Below are positions 6,950 through 7,654 of a stretch of DNA of 7,654 nucleotides, in pieces. Each line of letters starts with the position of its first letter. Within the stretch, counting starts at the first letter, position 1. The notes under the pieces are model-generated. The model saw only the letters and a list, made by a program, of their open reading frames with translations. It made no database searches and was not told the origin of the DNA. The stretch is from Spirochaetota bacterium (GTDB lineage Bacteria; Spirochaetota; Spirochaetia; Treponematales; Rectinemataceae), in assembly GCA_029265255.1 (NCBI GenBank), contig JAJUJQ010000037.1:1-7654 (forward strand). The letters run 5' to 3'. Made by a program: the position numbers and the translations under genes.

Positions 6950-6955
6950 TGTCTG

Positions 6956-6960
6956 CCTCC
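6956..6960 (-). promoter_or_regulatory. Ribosome binding site of the sugar-binding protein
   Basis: GGAGG with a 6-nt spacer to the ATG at 6949. It decides the start in favour of MKQRKT over the upstream MTILRR. The last G of the motif is also the outermost base of the adjoining palindrome, so the operator directly abuts the ribosome site. Confidence 0.85.
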
Positions 6961-6993
6961 GTAGAATCGTCAAAACGTTTTGACGATTCTACG
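6960..6993. promoter_or_regulatory. Perfect 34-bp palindrome, probable LacI-family operator
   Basis: Each 17-base half (CGTAGAATCGTCAAAAC) is the exact reverse complement of the other. The centre, TCAAAACGTTTTGA, is CG-centred like most LacI-family operators. The palindrome overlaps the last bases of the -10 element and covers the expected transcription start near 6984, a classic repressor position. The likely ligand is the repressor encoded at 564-1553 in the same operon. The perfect symmetry extends well beyond the 14-20 bp usually needed, so part of it could serve another protein or an RNA structure. Confidence 0.85.
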
Positions 6994-7019
6994 ATAAGGC
7001 CATTTTTTAATTCTGTCAA
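6991..7019 (-). promoter_or_regulatory. Sigma70-type promoter of the sugar operon
   Basis: A consensus -35 TTGACA (7014-7019) and a -10 TATCGT (6991-6996, 4 of 6 matches) are separated by exactly 17 bp with an A-rich stretch in the spacer. The predicted start near 6984 lies inside the operator palindrome. A better -10 look-alike, TAGAAT (6986-6991), would need a 22-bp spacer and is less likely. Confidence 0.7.
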
Positions 7020-7050
7020 GTTTTTTTTGAGGCTTTTTCCAATGCGTTCC

Positions 7051-7068
7051 TTTCAAACCGGTTTACAA
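7051..7068. promoter_or_regulatory. Possible second LacI-type operator
   Basis: A 10-bp perfect palindrome AAACCGGTTT (7055-7064) with partly symmetric TTT/AAA flanks. It is CG-centred, as LacI-family and catabolite-type sites are, and lies upstream of the operon's -35. Its centre is 83 bp from the centre of the main operator, close to eight helical turns, which would suit repressor looping. Its arms differ from the main operator, so a different LacI-family protein could be the binder. Confidence 0.45.
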
Positions 7069-7100
7069 AGAAGATGGCGCGGCTCGAAATGCACCTCAAA

Positions 7101-7654
7101 TCAGACTTCCTCGGCCTTGCGGACAAGTCTCTTCCACTCCCACTCGACATGCTCCTGAATCTGCGCGATATCTTCGTCCGAAAGATGGCGGAAGCGGCTC
7201 TGTGTGCGAAGGTATTCCCGCACCGGCTTATCCCCCGCTTCGTTGATGGTGTACGTGGTGCCGTCTTCGACCTCATAGAGAGGAAAGGCCTTCGTCTGAA
7301 CGGCCAGGCGCGCCACCCCGACAGAGTGCTCCGGCGCAAAGCCCCAACCCGTAGGGCACGAAGCATAGAGGTGGATGAAGCGCAGACCGCTCCGCATGAA
7401 GACGGCCTTCCTCAACTTCCGCTCGAGGTCTTCCGGGTAGGCGATACTCGCGGTCGCCGCATAGGGAATTCTGTGGGCCGCCATAATCTCGACGATATTC
7501 TTCTTGTCGGTCCGCTTCCACTTGTCGCCCGGCGTCGTCATCGTCCTGGCGCCCCAGGGCGTCGAGGAGCTCCGCTGCACGCCGGTGTTCATGTAGGCTT
7601 CGTTGTCGTAGCAGACGTAGATGAAATCTTCACCGCGCTCGGCGGCGGCGCTCA
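7101..7654 (-). CDS. porB: Pyruvate:ferredoxin oxidoreductase beta subunit (C-terminal part; start outside window)
   Basis: The visible 183 residues match the C-terminal half of the thiamine-diphosphate-binding beta subunit of 2-oxoacid:ferredoxin oxidoreductases. Best signatures are CYDNEAYMNTGVQRSSSTPWGA (residues 14-35 from the window edge), KKNIVEIMAAHRIPYAATASIAYPEDL, and the FIHLYASCPTGW segment followed by ARLAVQTKAFPLYEVEDG. The enzyme oxidatively decarboxylates pyruvate to acetyl-CoA and passes electrons to ferredoxin in anaerobes. The family is about 310-320 residues, so roughly 130 N-terminal residues with the main cofactor motif lie beyond the edge. The gene ends with TGA at 7101; no intrinsic terminator is evident before the next promoter. 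A 2-oxoisovalerate-type paralogue is possible, but the MNTGVQRSSSTP motif favours pyruvate. Confidence 0.93.
   Translation of the reverse strand, partial: SAAAERGEDFIYVCYDNEAYMNTGVQRSSSTPWGARTMTTPGDKWKRTDKKNIVEIMAAHRIPYAATASIAYPEDLERKLRKAVFMRSGLRFIHLYASCPTGWGFAPEHSVGVARLAVQTKAFPLYEVEDGTTYTINEAGDKPVREYLRTQSRFRHLSDEDIAQIQEHVEWEWKRLVRKAEEV

Noticed and set aside
5975..6964. Long plus-strand reading frame of 329 codons opposite the binding-protein gene
   Set aside because: It is the complement of a clear coding region, is rich in H, R, E and G as expected of an antisense shadow, and shows no domain or ribosome site.
6950..6973. Upstream start of the binding protein (MTILRRQ) at 6973
   Set aside because: It falls within the operator palindrome and has no ribosome site; the ATG at 6949 has GGAGG and begins a standard signal peptide.
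6960..7008. The 34-bp palindrome read as a plus-strand terminator because of the T-run at 7003-7008
   Set aside because: The T-run is about 10 nt beyond the stem and no gene on the plus strand leads into it; position over a -10 and start site fits an operator better.
7026..7100. TTTGAGG/CCTCAAA inverted repeat next to an 8-T run, considered as a porB terminator
   Set aside because: The arms are about 61 bp apart and, in the direction of porB transcription, the run is A and not T, so it does not form an intrinsic terminator.

Overview
The window is a G+C-rich stretch of bacterial DNA with every convincing gene on the minus strand. Transcription therefore runs from high to low coordinates. The gene content suggests an anaerobic, diderm, sugar-fermenting bacterium: a pyruvate:ferredoxin oxidoreductase subunit, a probable anaerobic ribonucleotide reductase under B12 control, and a sugar-binding protein with a plain cleavable signal peptide instead of a lipobox. 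A spirochaete would fit, but the genus cannot be read from the sequence and this is only an inference.

Layout from the right edge leftwards (5' to 3' of the genes). (1) 7101-7654: C-terminal part of the pyruvate:ferredoxin oxidoreductase beta subunit, with its start outside the window. (2) 6950-7100: a regulatory gap. It holds a sigma70-type promoter (TTGACA, 17 bp, TATCGT), a perfect 34-bp palindrome centred on AAAACGTTTT over the expected transcription start, and a second CG-centred palindrome 83 bp upstream. (3) 564-6949: a compact five-gene carbohydrate operon. It encodes a periplasmic sugar-binding protein, two CUT1-type ABC permeases, a GH31 alpha-glycosidase and a LacI-family repressor. 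Gaps between the genes are small (overlap of 8 bp to gaps of 17 bp). The likely logic is that an alpha-linked oligosaccharide is captured in the periplasm, imported, and cut by the cytoplasmic GH31. The LacI protein, encoded at the end of the operon, would shut off the promoter when the sugar is absent. No transport ATPase is encoded here, so the permeases probably share one encoded elsewhere.

(4) 238-563: the most interesting non-coding stretch. It is the leader of a ribonucleotide reductase gene whose first 79 codons (an ATP-cone domain) lie at 1-237. Two NrdR-box-like palindromes sit 31 bp apart centre to centre, followed by a cobalamin riboswitch with all the expected conserved blocks. 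The reductase thus appears to be under two controls: NrdR repression of transcription by nucleotide status, and RNA-level repression by vitamin B12. That arrangement is best explained if the gene encodes a B12-independent reductase (probably class III, NrdD) and the cell has a B12-dependent one elsewhere.

No wholly unknown system was found. The strongest observations are the stacked NrdR and B12 control, the long perfect operator palindrome, and a GH31 enzyme with a variant nucleophile motif.
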